Shown piece by piece: positions 1 to 7,890 of a stretch of DNA of 59,082 nucleotides (position 1 is the stretch's first letter; the number at the start of each line of letters is the position of its first letter). Both the position numbers and the translations under genes were made by a program. The DNA comes from Streptomyces sp. SID11385 (GTDB lineage Bacteria > Actinomycetota > Actinomycetes > Streptomycetales > Streptomycetaceae), in assembly GCF_010548245.1 (NCBI RefSeq), contig NZ_JAAGLR010000377.1, forward strand, positions 1 to 59,082, in the 5' to 3' direction. The notes under the pieces were generated by a model, which was given only the letters and a program-made list of their open reading frames with translations, was not told the origin of the DNA and made no database searches.

Positions 1-531
1 GCGCAGACCGGCGGGCAGGCTCCAGCCGCGCCGGGTGGCGTGCGCGGCGAGCAGGGCGAGGCAGATCCCGGCGATCAGGGCACCGAACCCGGCGAGCGGG
101 CGGCCGGGGCCGGGACCGTCGAGCGCGGCGAACGCCCCCACCAGGACGGCGATCCCGGCGACGACGGAGGTACGGGCGCGGGCGGTGGCGTCCCAGACCC
201 GGCCGGCCCGGTTCGCGGAGCCGATCTCCTCCTCCAGGTCGGCGACCTCGGCCTCGTCGAACTCGCCCGCGGCGAAGTCGCGCAGGTAGAGGGTGGCGCC
301 GTCGACCACGCCGGATGCGGCGAGCGAGGTCTCGGGGGCGAAGGCGCGGGAGCCGGGAAGCGCGAGCGACCAGGCGGGCGGGAAGGTGTCGTCGGCGGTG
401 CTCTGCCCGCAGGCGCGCAGAAGCATCGGCGTGTACTCGGCGATCGCCGCGTGGGCGGGGACCGACAGGTCGATCCTGCGGTGCTCGCCCACGATCGTCA
501 CGCGGCAGCGCTCGTCTTCCACTGCTGGCAC
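1..531 (-). CDS. eccD: Type VII secretion integral membrane protein EccD-like (partial, N-terminal part)
   Basis: The gene reads leftward and runs off the window, so 177 N-terminal codons are visible. I chose the GTG at 531-529 because GGAAGG lies 8 bases upstream; an in-frame GTG nine bases later is possible. Residues about 8-90 look like the ubiquitin-like YukD domain that opens EccD proteins (CRVTIVGEHRRIDLSVP and following beta-rich sequence). An acidic stretch follows (EFDEAEVADLEEE), then hydrophobic segments at about 122-140 and 147-165, consistent with the first membrane helices. EccD forms the membrane channel of ESX systems. The WXG100 pair at 2.4-3.2 kb and the YbaB-like gene next door support this. 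The C-terminal helices are not in view, so completeness cannot be judged. Confidence 0.8.
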   Translation of the reverse strand, partial: MPAVEDERCRVTIVGEHRRIDLSVPAHAAIAEYTPMLLRACGQSTADDTFPPAWSLALPGSRAFAPETSLAASGVVDGATLYLRDFAAGEFDEAEVADLEEEIGSANRAGRVWDATARARTSVVAGIAVLVGAFAALDGPGPGRPLAGFGALIAGICLALLAAHATRRGWSLPAGLR

Positions 532-830
532 GGGTGGTTCCTTCCGATGACGCGTACGGGGTGTCCACCGGGTGGTACGGCGGAGGGCGCGCCCTGCGGG
601 GCGAGGCGCGCACGTGTGAGGCAGGCCCGGGAGTCCGGGGCGGGGGCGGGGTTCGCCGGTACGGCCCGGCGGGATGCCGGGTGTGTGCGGCGGGGCGACC
701 AATCTAGCGCAACGTACGTGGCTGCGGCACACCCCGGTGGGCACATGTGGACGAGAAACCTGATGGGCCGTCAGGGTTTGCCGCGCGCGCCTGGCCGTGT
801 TCCATGCCGAGGCGTGCCCGGGCTCCGGCG

Positions 831-1127
831 TCAGTCGAGCAGATCCCGGAACCGGGCGCGGTAGCGGGCCACCACGGTGTCCTGGGCATCGCGTACCGCT
901 GCCAGCACGGTGGCGGCGAGGGTGTGGGTGTCCGCCGGGTCCGCGAGCAGCGCGGAGATCCGCAGGTACTGGAGTTCCCCGGCCGCGTTCACCTCGGCCC
1001 GTACGAGTCCTCCCCCGGCACTGCCGGTGGCGCCTTCAGCGGAGCGGCCGGTGTGCGCGGTCACGAGTCTGCTGCGCAGCTCCTCCATCCGTTCCAGAAC
1101 GCTGTCCAGGTCGGGTACTTCGGTCAT
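831..1127 (-). CDS. YbaB/EbfC-like nucleoid-associated family protein
   Basis: A 98-residue protein that starts with ATG after GGAG at a 6-base spacing. The N-terminal part is a charged helix (DLDSVLERMEELRSRLV), the middle contains a short beta-like segment (GGLVRAEVNAAGELQYLRIS), and the end is again helical. This helix-strand-helix pattern is typical of the small YbaB/EbfC DNA-binding family, which is often found as an accessory gene in actinobacterial type VII loci. It lies between the membrane lectin gene and the EccD-like gene, all on the same strand, so it may belong to the secretion locus. DNA binding is inferred from family and is not shown by any motif. Confidence 0.65.
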   Translation of the reverse strand: MTEVPDLDSVLERMEELRSRLVTAHTGRSAEGATGSAGGGLVRAEVNAAGELQYLRISALLADPADTHTLAATVLAAVRDAQDTVVARYRARFRDLLD

Positions 1128-1209
1128 GGCGACTCCGGTCGCGAGGGGATGGGACGGGTGCGGGAGTGCGGCGGGTGCGGGCCGGTCGCGGGGCGGCCGG
1201 CCCGCTGCC

Positions 1210-2190
1210 TCAGCCCAGGCCCCACTTCTGGTTGGGGGAGCCCGCGCAGCTCCACAGCTGCAAGCGGGTTCCGTTGGAACTCTTCTTGTCGGTGACGTCC
1301 ACGCAGTGGCTGGCGTGGGTGAGGTCGTCGGAGCTGTTCAGGTTGAACCGCTGCGCGTAGCTGCCGTTGCAGGTGGCGATCTGGATCGCCGTACCGTCGG
1401 CGGTCGACCCGCCCGCGACCTGCATGCACTTGCCGACCGAGCGGACCGAACCGTCGCTGTAGAAGGTCCACTTCTGCCAGGCTTCGTCGGAGCAGTCCCA
1501 CAACTGGAGCCGCGTGCCGGAGGCGCTGTTGCCGTCCACGATGTCGATGCAGCGGTGCGACTGGAAGCCCACGATGCGGCCCGACTTGACCACGGTGGGT
1601 GCGGCGGCCGACCGGGACGAGGAGGAACCGGAGGACGAGAAGCCGGACGAGGAGGACGAGCCGGAGGACGACGTCTTGCCCTTCGCGGAGGAACCGCCGG
1701 AGGAGGATGTCGCACTCTTCCCGCTGGAGGAACCCCCGCCCGAGGTGGACGAGGCCCCCTTCCCCGCGGAGGAGCCGGACGAGGAGGACGAGGAGCCCTT
1801 CTCGGAGGTGTCGCCCGCCGCCGGGCCCACCAGGGCGGTGTCCGCTCCCCCGTCGGCCGCGGCCCCGCTTCCGGCGCTCTTCACGTGTGCCGTACCGGCT
1901 TTGGCACCGGCGCTGGGCGAGCCGGGGCGTTCACTGGCGTGCGCGCCGCCCGCGGTGGCCACCACCTTCGTGGGCCTGGCGCTGTCGCCGGAGTCCTTCT
2001 GCATCGTGGACAGCACTCCGTAGCCGATCGAGGCGGCGGCGACCAGCGCGACCACGGTGGCGACGACCACGAGCCGGGAGGCCACATGCGGCCGGTCGCG
2101 TTCACCGGCCCGGCGGGAACTCGCGGCGAAGCTGCCCGCGAACCCAGGCAGCCCCGGTCCCCGCGGTTTCGTGGGATCTGAGTCCCCCAT
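1210..2190 (-). CDS. Membrane-anchored Ser-rich protein with C-terminal ricin-B lectin domain
   Basis: 326 residues. The ATG at 2190 follows GAAAGGA at a good distance. Residues 1-39 are a polar, Pro/Arg-rich cytosolic tail and residues 40-62 form one hydrophobic helix (starting RLVVVATVVALVAAA). Residues about 63-200 are a low-complexity Ser/Gly linker with long Ser runs. From about 205 to the end there is a ricin-type beta-trefoil: CIDIVDGNSASGTRLQLWDC, KCMQVAGGS...QIATC and HCVDVTDKKSSNGTRLQLWSC repeats with NQKW near the end. It should be a single-pass protein displaying a carbohydrate-binding head outside on a flexible, possibly glycosylated stalk. It diverges from the WXG100 pair and precedes the YbaB- and EccD-like genes, so a link with ESX secretion is plausible but inferred. 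Confidence 0.8.
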   Translation of the reverse strand: MGDSDPTKPRGPGLPGFAGSFAASSRRAGERDRPHVASRLVVVATVVALVAAASIGYGVLSTMQKDSGDSARPTKVVATAGGAHASERPGSPSAGAKAGTAHVKSAGSGAAADGGADTALVGPAAGDTSEKGSSSSSSGSSAGKGASSTSGGGSSSGKSATSSSGGSSAKGKTSSSGSSSSSGFSSSGSSSSRSAAAPTVVKSGRIVGFQSHRCIDIVDGNSASGTRLQLWDCSDEAWQKWTFYSDGSVRSVGKCMQVAGGSTADGTAIQIATCNGSYAQRFNLNSSDDLTHASHCVDVTDKKSSNGTRLQLWSCAGSPNQKWGLG

Positions 2191-2386
2191 GGATGGTCCT
2201 TTCAGAGTTCGAGGTGTGCGTCCGTATCCGGCCGTACGCACACATGGAAGCGGACAGCGATACGGTACGTGTGAGATATTGTCACGCGATGAACCGGAGT
2301 CGCGCCCAGGTGTCGGTACGGCACACATATGATGCCCTGTCCGAGAGCACCACGCGCCCACACCGCTGCTTCGGGAACACATTCCG

Positions 2387-2402
2387 GTGTGCGCACGCAC
2401 AC
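2387..2402. promoter_or_regulatory. Perfect inverted repeat in the WXG100/lectin divergent promoter region
   Basis: GTGTGCG-CA-CGCACAC lies 20 bases upstream of the WXG100 start. The 232-base gap between the divergent genes also holds related blocks: GTACGCACACATGG near 2232, GGTACGTGTGAGATAT near 2264 and GGTACGGCACACATATGA near 2316. These repeated GTAC...CACAC words look like operator or activator sites, but no regulator can be named. Confidence 0.35.
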
Positions 2403-2422
2403 CTCGACGGAAGGCTGCCACT

Positions 2423-2758
2423 GTGTCCGTGACACGGGACGGAATCGTCTACAACGTGGACCCAGCCGTCATGGACGACTCGGTCAAGCAGACGTACGCC
2501 ACCGCCGAGGACGTCCAGGCGCATCTGAGCGAACTGAAGAACTACGTCATCGGCCTGGAGGACGCCTGGCGCGGGATCGCCGCCGCCCGCTTCCAGGAGC
2601 TGATGCAGGACTGGGACGCCAACGCGCAGAAGCTCCACCAGGCGCTGGTCGCGATCGGCGACGGGCTCGGCGGCACCAGCGACAACTACCAGCGGGCCGA
2701 GCACGCGGCACAGGCCAACGTCTCCCGGATCGCCCTGCCCCCGGCCAGGCTGAACTGA
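2423..2758 (+). CDS. WXG100 family type VII secretion substrate (first of pair)
   Basis: 111 residues. I prefer the GTG at 2423 because GGAAGG lies 8 bases upstream; an upstream in-frame start would add a basic tail unlike the family. Two helices are separated by the W49-R-G51 turn, the hallmark of WXG100 proteins. Near the C-terminal end Y89-Q-R-A-E93 fits the YxxxD/E export signal used by ESX substrates. Such proteins fold as helical hairpins, usually dimerise with a partner encoded next to them, and are exported by EccC/EccD machinery. The second small gene 91 bases downstream is the probable partner. A conserved-looking W64-D-A motif occurs at the same place in both proteins. Confidence 0.85.
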   Translation: MSVTRDGIVYNVDPAVMDDSVKQTYATAEDVQAHLSELKNYVIGLEDAWRGIAAARFQELMQDWDANAQKLHQALVAIGDGLGGTSDNYQRAEHAAQANVSRIALPPARLN

Positions 2759-2849
2759 AGGCCGGCCCGCCCTCGTCCACCGCTTCGGTGGCACCCGCCG
2801 CGCCCCGCGCCCGGCGGGCCCTTCCCGCTTTCCAGGAGGCGTTCCGCCC

Positions 2850-3173
2850 ATGCCGGACCTCGCAGGATCAAACATTTTCGTCGCCAGCCGCCTCGAAGAA
2901 GCCGGCCCCCAGCTGAACAAGCGGGGCGCCGACATCGAGAGCGAGCTGGACGCGCTGCGCAAGAAGCTCCAGCCGCTCATCGACACCTGGATCGCCCAGT
3001 CCTCGACCGAGTATCAGATGCACATGCGCGACTGGGACTCCGCGGCGATCGCGCTCTTGGGCAGCGAGGCGGAGGGCGGGGTGCTGGGCACCATCGCCGC
3101 GATGATGCGCGTCAACTGGGGCAACTACGTGGACGCCGAAGAGGCCAGCGTCAAGACCTGGCACTACCAGTGA
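2850..3173 (+). CDS. WXG100-like protein with degenerate W-x-A turn (second of pair)
   Basis: 107 residues starting at ATG after AGGAGG. It has the helical-hairpin composition and length of a WXG100 protein, but the turn reads W47-I-A49 instead of W-x-G. The C-terminal part contains W90-G-N-Y93-V-D-A-E97, which can be read as a YxxxE export signal. The motif DWDSA about 14 residues after the turn matches DWDAN in the neighbour, supporting common ancestry. The 91-base gap to the first gene has no obvious promoter, so the two are probably cotranscribed and form a heterodimer. Family assignment is firm; whether it is exported is inference. Confidence 0.8.
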   Translation: MPDLAGSNIFVASRLEEAGPQLNKRGADIESELDALRKKLQPLIDTWIAQSSTEYQMHMRDWDSAAIALLGSEAEGGVLGTIAAMMRVNWGNYVDAEEASVKTWHYQ

Positions 3174-3629
3174 GCACCCGATACCGGGCCACCGCGAACG
3201 CAGCTGTTCGCGACGTGCGCGGCGCGAGCGCCGAGGCCCCGTGGACGACGCTGCCCGCCGCACGTCGTCGAACTGTCGGCCCTCTCCACAGCTAACGGCG
3301 CGCCTGCGTCCCGGAGTTGTGCAAGCAACCCGGGCGGGGCCGGGTGATGGCACTGAGGCGCCGTACGCCCGGCCGTACAACAGCGTGCCGGGCCTCGGCG
3401 CACTCCGTGCCGAACCGCTTCTGCTCGTGCACGACGAGGGTGACGGCGATGCCGGAGGGGCGGACCTCCCCGGCGAGCTTCGCGGTGGCCTCCAGCCGGG
3501 GCGATCGAGGCGCGGGCGCAGCCCCTGCGGAACCGGGCCGCCGCGGCACACGTCTCCCCCACCATGACCCCGAGCGAGCGCCGTGAGCGCGCGATTTCCA
3601 GCAGGCTGGTCTCGCCGTCCGCGGTGAGT
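3174..3629. other. 456-base stretch with no convincing gene
   Basis: Open frames occur on both strands. On the minus strand two frames contain protein-like pieces (LLEIARSRRSLGVMVGETC around 3590, and LEATAKLAGEVRPSGIAV and VVHEQKRFGTECAEARHAVV around 3415-3520), but they lie in different frames and match no family I recognise. They could be remains of a decayed minus-strand gene. No hairpin or promoter stands out. Confidence 0.3.
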
Positions 3630-4352
3630 GTGGAGCCGTCGAAGGCCAACGACTACAACAGCTTCGCCGAGGCATACGCGGCCGCAAACGAAACCAACCT
3701 GATCAATGCCTACTACGAACGGCCCGCCATGCTGGCTCTCGCAGGGGACGTGGCCGACCGGCGGATCCTCGACGCCGGCTGCGGCTCGGGGTCGCTGTTC
3801 GCCGCGCTGCGCGACCGTGGCGCCCGTGTGAGCGGCTTCGACGCGAGTGCCGAGATGCTGCGGCTGGCCCGGCAGCGGCTCGGCGACGGTGCGGACCTAC
3901 AGGTCACGGACCTGGCCGACCCGCTTCCTTACCCTGATGGCACGTTCGACGATGTCGTCGCGTCCCTGGTGCTGCACTACCTGGAGGACTGGGGACCGGC
4001 GCTGGCCGAACTGCGACGCACACTGAAGCCCGGCGGTCGGCTGATCGCCTCCGTCGACCATCCCTTTGCCATCACCCTCATACACCGCGACGCCGACCCC
4101 GAGGCCGAGTACAACTACTTCGACACCACCAACTGGACCGTCGAGTGGACCATGGGCGGCCACACCGCCCTGGTGAGTCGCTGGAACAGGCCGCTGCACG
4201 CGATGATCGAGGCTTTCACCGGGGCCGGTTTCCGGATCACGGCCATCAGCGAGCCGGAGCCCGATCCTGCCGCCCGCGAGTTGTTCCCCGAGGCCATCGC
4301 GGCCAACCCACGTTTCCTGTGCTTCCTGTTCTTCGTCCTGGAGGCCGAGTAG
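3630..4352 (+). CDS. Class I SAM-dependent methyltransferase
   Basis: 240 residues from the GTG at 3630; an ATG at 3564 would add 22 residues lacking family character. No strong ribosome site supports either, so the start is uncertain. The protein opens with NDYNSFAEAYAAANETNLIN and contains the SAM-binding glycine loop ILDAGCGSGSLF, the acidic residue at the end of strand 2 (VSGFDAS), and the motif DVVASLVLHYLEDW before LKPGGRLIASVDHP. This is the common small-molecule methyltransferase fold of UbiE/Methyltransf_11 type. The substrate cannot be read from sequence. It stands alone, between the secretion locus and an insertion-sequence relic on the opposite strand. Confidence 0.8.
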   Translation: MEPSKANDYNSFAEAYAAANETNLINAYYERPAMLALAGDVADRRILDAGCGSGSLFAALRDRGARVSGFDASAEMLRLARQRLGDGADLQVTDLADPLPYPDGTFDDVVASLVLHYLEDWGPALAELRRTLKPGGRLIASVDHPFAITLIHRDADPEAEYNYFDTTNWTVEWTMGGHTALVSRWNRPLHAMIEAFTGAGFRITAISEPEPDPAARELFPEAIAANPRFLCFLFFVLEAE

Positions 4353-4423
4353 CGACCAGGGCGACCAGCCCCGGCGGAGCGGTCGGCTGTCCTCGTCGTC
4401 GGCCGCTCCCTCGGGGGCCGGGC

Positions 4424-4670
4424 GCCCCGCTGGTTGAGGACGAGGACGTCCAAGGTGAGGTCCCGGCAGTGCAGGCGGGCCTGGTGCAGAAGACTGCGGA
4501 TGAGTTGGCTGCCGATGCCGCGTCCCTGGTGGTCGGGGTGCAGTTCGATCCGCGCCAGGTGGATCGCCGTCGGCCGGTGCTCGACGTGGAGCATGCCGGC
4601 GTCGGCGCCGTCGGCGGTGATGATCTGCCATCGTCCCGGCGTGAACGCGCGGGTATGAAAGCCGTTCGAC
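4424..4670 (-). pseudogene. Truncated GNAT acetyltransferase remnant
   Basis: Leftward translation gives the C-terminal half of a GNAT acetyltransferase: RWQIITADGADAGMLHVEH, then ARIELHPDHQGRGIGSQLI, which holds the acetyl-CoA pyrophosphate loop Q/R-x-x-G-x-G/A, then LLHQA and LTLDVLVLNQRGA. The expected N-terminal strands and a start codon are missing. Just upstream the frame runs into transposase C-terminal sequence, and downstream of LNQRGA it becomes Arg/Pro-rich nonsense. The piece is about 80 residues of a family usually 140-180 long. The junction with transposase sequence suggests that an insertion and later deletions destroyed the gene. Confidence 0.65.
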
Positions 4671-4680
4671 CAGCCGGCCG

Positions 4681-5072
4681 CCCTTCGAAGCGTGCTCCGG
4701 CGCGGACGAGGGGAACGAGGTGGGTTGCGTTCACGGCTCGCCACCGCTGCTGGGCGGACTCGACGGAGCTTGGCGAACGTCTTGATCGCTGCCTCGGCAC
4801 GGTCGCGTTCCTCGACATTGCAGATGCCCTGGACGGCGCTCTTCGCTCTGAGCTGCGCGGATGGCGACATGGAGTCGAGGACGTTGGCCGTTTCAGGCCG
4901 CACGGGGAGAGCAAGGGCTGTACCTCACTGACCTTCGGGGACTTGCGGCACCACGGCGGCAGGACCGGCCTTCCTGTGCGGATGGTAGCCGTTGCGGTCC
5001 ACGAGCCGCCGACCGTTCTCGTCGCGCTGGTCGGTCAACTCGGCAATGCCAGCGCGGAGTTCGCCCCCCTAA
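4681..5072 (-). pseudogene. Decayed IS256/Mutator-family transposase
   Basis: Three fragments read leftward in transposase order but not in one frame. At about 5072-4925: IAELTDQRDENGRRLVDRNG followed by YHPHRKAGPAAVVPQV, the N-terminal region seen in actinobacterial IS256 transposases, ending at TGA. At about 4897-4768: PETANVLDSMSPSAQ and AVQGICNVEERDRAEAAIKT, the region after the catalytic core that follows the HKTANVL motif. At about 4767-4681, in another frame: SAQQRWRAVNATHLVPLVRA followed by GARFEG, the C-terminus. The central part with most of the DDE catalytic residues is deleted, so the element is dead. I did not find terminal inverted repeats. Confidence 0.7.
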
Positions 5073-5190
5073 GACGGCGGCGCCAGCATCCGCCTCCCGC
5101 TGTCCCGAACGATCTCGTCGATGCCCGGCATCCGACGGGCGGACCTTGGACGGGCACCGGGACGGTGGGCACCGCCCCGGTGCCCGGCGG

Positions 5191-5919
5191 TCAGCGCGCC
5201 GGAGTGTCGAAACGGGGTTCCGTCGTGAGCAGGTGGGAGACGTCCGACCCGATCGCCAGTTCCCGGGGTGCCCCGGCCCGCGTGAACAGGCGGGCGGGGC
5301 GGGCGCCCTCGATGTGGGCCGCCTCGCCCTCGACGCGCAGCCAGGAACCCTCGCGCAGGCCGAGGACCGGGACGTCGTTCTCCTCCAGGAACTCGGTGAG
5401 CCGTTCCTCGCGGGTCTCGCCCTTGTGGGTGCTGGCGGGGTCCGGGTCCAGGTAGTGCGGGTTGATCTGGAACGGCACGAGGCCCAGCGTCTCGAAGGAC
5501 GGCGGCTGCACGATGGGCATGTCGTTGGTGGTCCGCAGGGTGGGCGCCGCCATGTTGGTCCCGGCGCTGGCGCCCATGTACGGCAGCCCGGCGACGACCG
5601 CGCCCGCCACGGCCTCGCGCAGCCCGGTCCGGTACAGGGCACTGAGCAGCCGGAAGGAGTTGCCGCCGCCGATGAACACGGCGTCGGCGGCCTTTAGCGC
5701 GGCGACCGGGTCGGTGTGCTCGTGGACCCCGTGCACGGTGATCCCGGCGGGCTCCAGGGCGCCGCGGACGCGCGCGGTGTACGTGTCGTGGTCGGCGAGC
5801 GCGTACGGCACGAAGGCGAGGCGGGCTCCGGCGGGCAGGAACGCGGTGACGGTGTCGAGGGCGTGTTCCAGGTAACCACGGCCGTACTGGGTGGAGTTGG
5901 AGAGCAGGAGCAGATTCAC
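5191..5919 (-). CDS. pepE: Peptidase E (alpha-aspartyl dipeptidase, family S51)
   Basis: 242 residues. The sequence follows the PepE pattern: LLLLSNSTQYGRGYLEHAL at the start, ADAVFIGGGNSFRLL, then the nucleophile elbow GASAGTN with Ser118, and NPHYLDP with the likely catalytic His155. Family S51 enzymes cleave dipeptides with N-terminal aspartate in the cytoplasm and use a Ser-His-Glu triad; the elbow resembles that of class I glutamine amidotransferases. Length matches the family. The gene starts 25 bases after the IclR regulator on the same strand and is probably cotranscribed with it. Its divergent neighbours encode another peptidase and a permease, suggesting use of peptides or amidated small molecules. 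Confidence 0.85.
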   Translation of the reverse strand: MNLLLLSNSTQYGRGYLEHALDTVTAFLPAGARLAFVPYALADHDTYTARVRGALEPAGITVHGVHEHTDPVAALKAADAVFIGGGNSFRLLSALYRTGLREAVAGAVVAGLPYMGASAGTNMAAPTLRTTNDMPIVQPPSFETLGLVPFQINPHYLDPDPASTHKGETREERLTEFLEENDVPVLGLREGSWLRVEGEAAHIEGARPARLFTRAGAPRELAIGSDVSHLLTTEPRFDTPAR

Positions 5920-5944
5920 GGGGTACTTCCTCGGGGTTGTCCGG

Positions 5945-6772
5945 TCAGGCCGTGGGGGTGCGGCGGGGCTTGGGTTTCGGGCGCTGCGGCGGGTGGGTGA
6001 GGCGCTTCTCCAGGAGCGCGGCGGCGTGCCGCAGCGGTTCGAGGCGGTTCTCGGGCGCCCCGTCGAACCGCTCCTCGGCGCCGCCGAGGCTGAGGCTTCC
6101 GTACGGTTCGCGGCCCAGGAAGACGGGTACGGCGAGGGTCGCGATGCCGGTGTCGTACTCGCCGACCGTCCAGGCGTATCCCTGGGCGCGGACCTTCAGG
6201 AGTTCCTGCTCCAGCGTGTCCGGGTCGGTGACGGTCCGGTCGGTGAAGCGGGCCATCGGGCGGCCGCGGAAGAGCCGGTGGCGCTGCTCGTCCGGCAGGT
6301 AGGCGTAGAAGGACTTGGAGGTGGCCCCGGCGTGGGCCGGGTAGAGCTCGCCGATGAGCGGGTGGTAGCGCAGCGGTCCCGCCTCGCCCTCCTCGGCGGC
6401 CACGCATCGCATGTGGAAGCTGTCGGGCAGGCAGAACAGCACGGTGTCGCCGGTGACCCGGCGCAACTCCTTGAGGACCGGTCCGGCCAGCAGTTCCAGT
6501 GAGCCCGAGCGCTCCCAGAGGCGGCCCAGGCGCAGCACGGCGGGGCCGATGCGGTAGCGGCGGGTGGCGGGGTCGGAGACCAGGAAGCCGCGCCCGGCGA
6601 GGGTGGCGAGCAGCCGCTGGGCCACGGAGGTGTCCCAGCCGAACTCCGTCGCGACCTCCGTCACGCCCCAGTCGGGCCGGGTCCGCTCGAACGCCAGCAG
6701 CACGAGAAGCGCCCGGTCCACGGTCTGCAGCGCTCCGGCGGGCGTCCGCCGGTCCACTTCGAATTCCGCCAT
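5945..6772 (-). CDS. IclR-family transcriptional regulator
   Basis: 275 residues from the ATG at 6772, which has GGTGAG six bases upstream; ATGs at 6778 and 6838 are less well placed. Residues about 13-75 form the winged helix-turn-helix (LQTVDRALLVLLAFERT, WGVTEVATEFGWDTSVAQRL, GRGFL). The rest is the effector domain with the typical AHAGATSKSFYAYLP and ARFTDRTVTDPDTLEQEL and GYAWTVGEYDTGIATLAVPV segments. The tail is Arg/Pro-rich (KPKPRRTPTA). IclR proteins sense small carboxylic or aromatic effectors and usually control a neighbouring operon. Here it lies head to head with the DUF1177-permease-peptidase operon and just upstream of pepE, so both units are probable targets. Confidence 0.88.
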   Translation of the reverse strand: MAEFEVDRRTPAGALQTVDRALLVLLAFERTRPDWGVTEVATEFGWDTSVAQRLLATLAGRGFLVSDPATRRYRIGPAVLRLGRLWERSGSLELLAGPVLKELRRVTGDTVLFCLPDSFHMRCVAAEEGEAGPLRYHPLIGELYPAHAGATSKSFYAYLPDEQRHRLFRGRPMARFTDRTVTDPDTLEQELLKVRAQGYAWTVGEYDTGIATLAVPVFLGREPYGSLSLGGAEERFDGAPENRLEPLRHAAALLEKRLTHPPQRPKPKPRRTPTA

Positions 6773-6814
6773 AGCCATCTCACCATTCAGACCCCGGACC
6801 GACCCGAGTTGCAG

Positions 6815-6829
6815 ATAACGGGAAGTTAT
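6815..6829. promoter_or_regulatory. Inverted repeat, candidate IclR operator
   Basis: ATAAC-GGGAA-GTTAT lies 43 bases upstream of the IclR start and about 107 bases before the divergent DUF1177 start. IclR proteins bind short inverted repeats of this size in shared divergent promoters. Nothing else in the 164-base gap is as symmetrical. Confidence 0.4.
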
Positions 6830-6936
6830 TGCGCTCAACGCTATCCGATCCCGAATCTGCTCTCAGCACCCCGCCCTGATGCCGGTTGTCCGGCGGCTCC
6901 GGACGGGTGTGACGAATGCGCGAGAAAGGCCCCCTC

Positions 6937-7890
6937 ATGTTGAAGTACGTACTGGACCTCGTCGAGCTGCTCGACGATCCCCGGGCCAATGGCAGGACGG
7001 TCGCCGAGTACCTGGACGCCGCGGCGGGGGCCGAGGGCTCGTCCGCACAGGTCACCACGGTCGCCGGTGAGCGGGGCTCGACGGACTTCGTGTCGGTGCG
7101 CATCCCCGGTTCCCGGGGCCGCACGGCCGGGGGCGACGCCCGCACCCTGGGCATCGTCGGCCGGCTCGGGGGCATCGGCGCCCGGCCCGAGGTGACCGGC
7201 CTGGTCTCCGACGCGGACGGGGCTGTCTCGGCGCTCGCCGCCGCGGCCAAGCTGCTCGACATGCGCCGCCGGGGCGATGTGCTGCCCGGTGATGTGATCA
7301 TCGCCACCCACATCTGCCCGGACGCCCCGACCGAGCCGCACGACCCGGTGCCGTTCATGGGCTCGCCGGTGGACATCGCCACGATGAACCGGCACGAGGT
7401 GAGCGACGAGATGGAGGCCGTGCTCTCCATCGACACCACCAAGGGCAACCGCATCATCAACCACAAGGGCCTCGCCCTGTCGCCCACCGTCAAGGAGGGC
7501 TGGGTGCTCCGCGTGAGCGAGCAGCTGGGGGAGCTGCTGGCGGTGGTGACCGGTGAGCCGTTGGTCACGTACCCGGTGACCACCCAGGACATCACCCCGT
7601 ACGGTAACGGTGCACATCACATCAATTCGATCCTCCAGCCGTCCACCGCGACGGCCGCCCCCGTGATCGGCCTGGCCATCACCTCGGCCTCGGCGGTGCC
7701 CGGCTGCGGAACCGGAGCGAGTCACGAGAGCGACATCGCCTCCGCCGCCCGCTACGCCGTCGAGGTCGCCAAGGGCTACGGCGACGGTCGGCTGGATTTC
7801 CACGACGCGGTGGAGTTCGACAACCTCGTCAGCCGCTACGGCTCGCTGACCCACTTGCAGTCCTTCGGTCGTACACCCCAGGAGTCCTGA
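6937..7890 (+). CDS. DUF1177 family protein
   Basis: 317 residues. The ATG at 6937 has GAAAGG seven bases upstream, which decides the start over an ATG 21 bases earlier. The sequence MLKYVLDLVELLDDPRANG, the conserved DVIIATHICPDAPTEPH segment, the IDTTKGNRIINHKG stretch and the GNGAHHINSILQPST motif fit the DUF1177 family. Its members occur next to metal-dependent peptidases and transporters, but no reaction is established. The many conserved His and Asp residues suggest a metal-binding or hydrolytic function (inference). The stop overlaps the start of the permease gene by one base, so translation is coupled. Confidence 0.75.
   Translation: MLKYVLDLVELLDDPRANGRTVAEYLDAAAGAEGSSAQVTTVAGERGSTDFVSVRIPGSRGRTAGGDARTLGIVGRLGGIGARPEVTGLVSDADGAVSALAAAAKLLDMRRRGDVLPGDVIIATHICPDAPTEPHDPVPFMGSPVDIATMNRHEVSDEMEAVLSIDTTKGNRIINHKGLALSPTVKEGWVLRVSEQLGELLAVVTGEPLVTYPVTTQDITPYGNGAHHINSILQPSTATAAPVIGLAITSASAVPGCGTGASHESDIASAARYAVEVAKGYGDGRLDFHDAVEFDNLVSRYGSLTHLQSFGRTPQES

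Noticed and set aside
1514..2023. Acidic Glu/Asp/Pro-rich plus-strand frame
   Set aside because: It is the complement of the Ser-rich linker codons of the lectin gene, not a separate protein.
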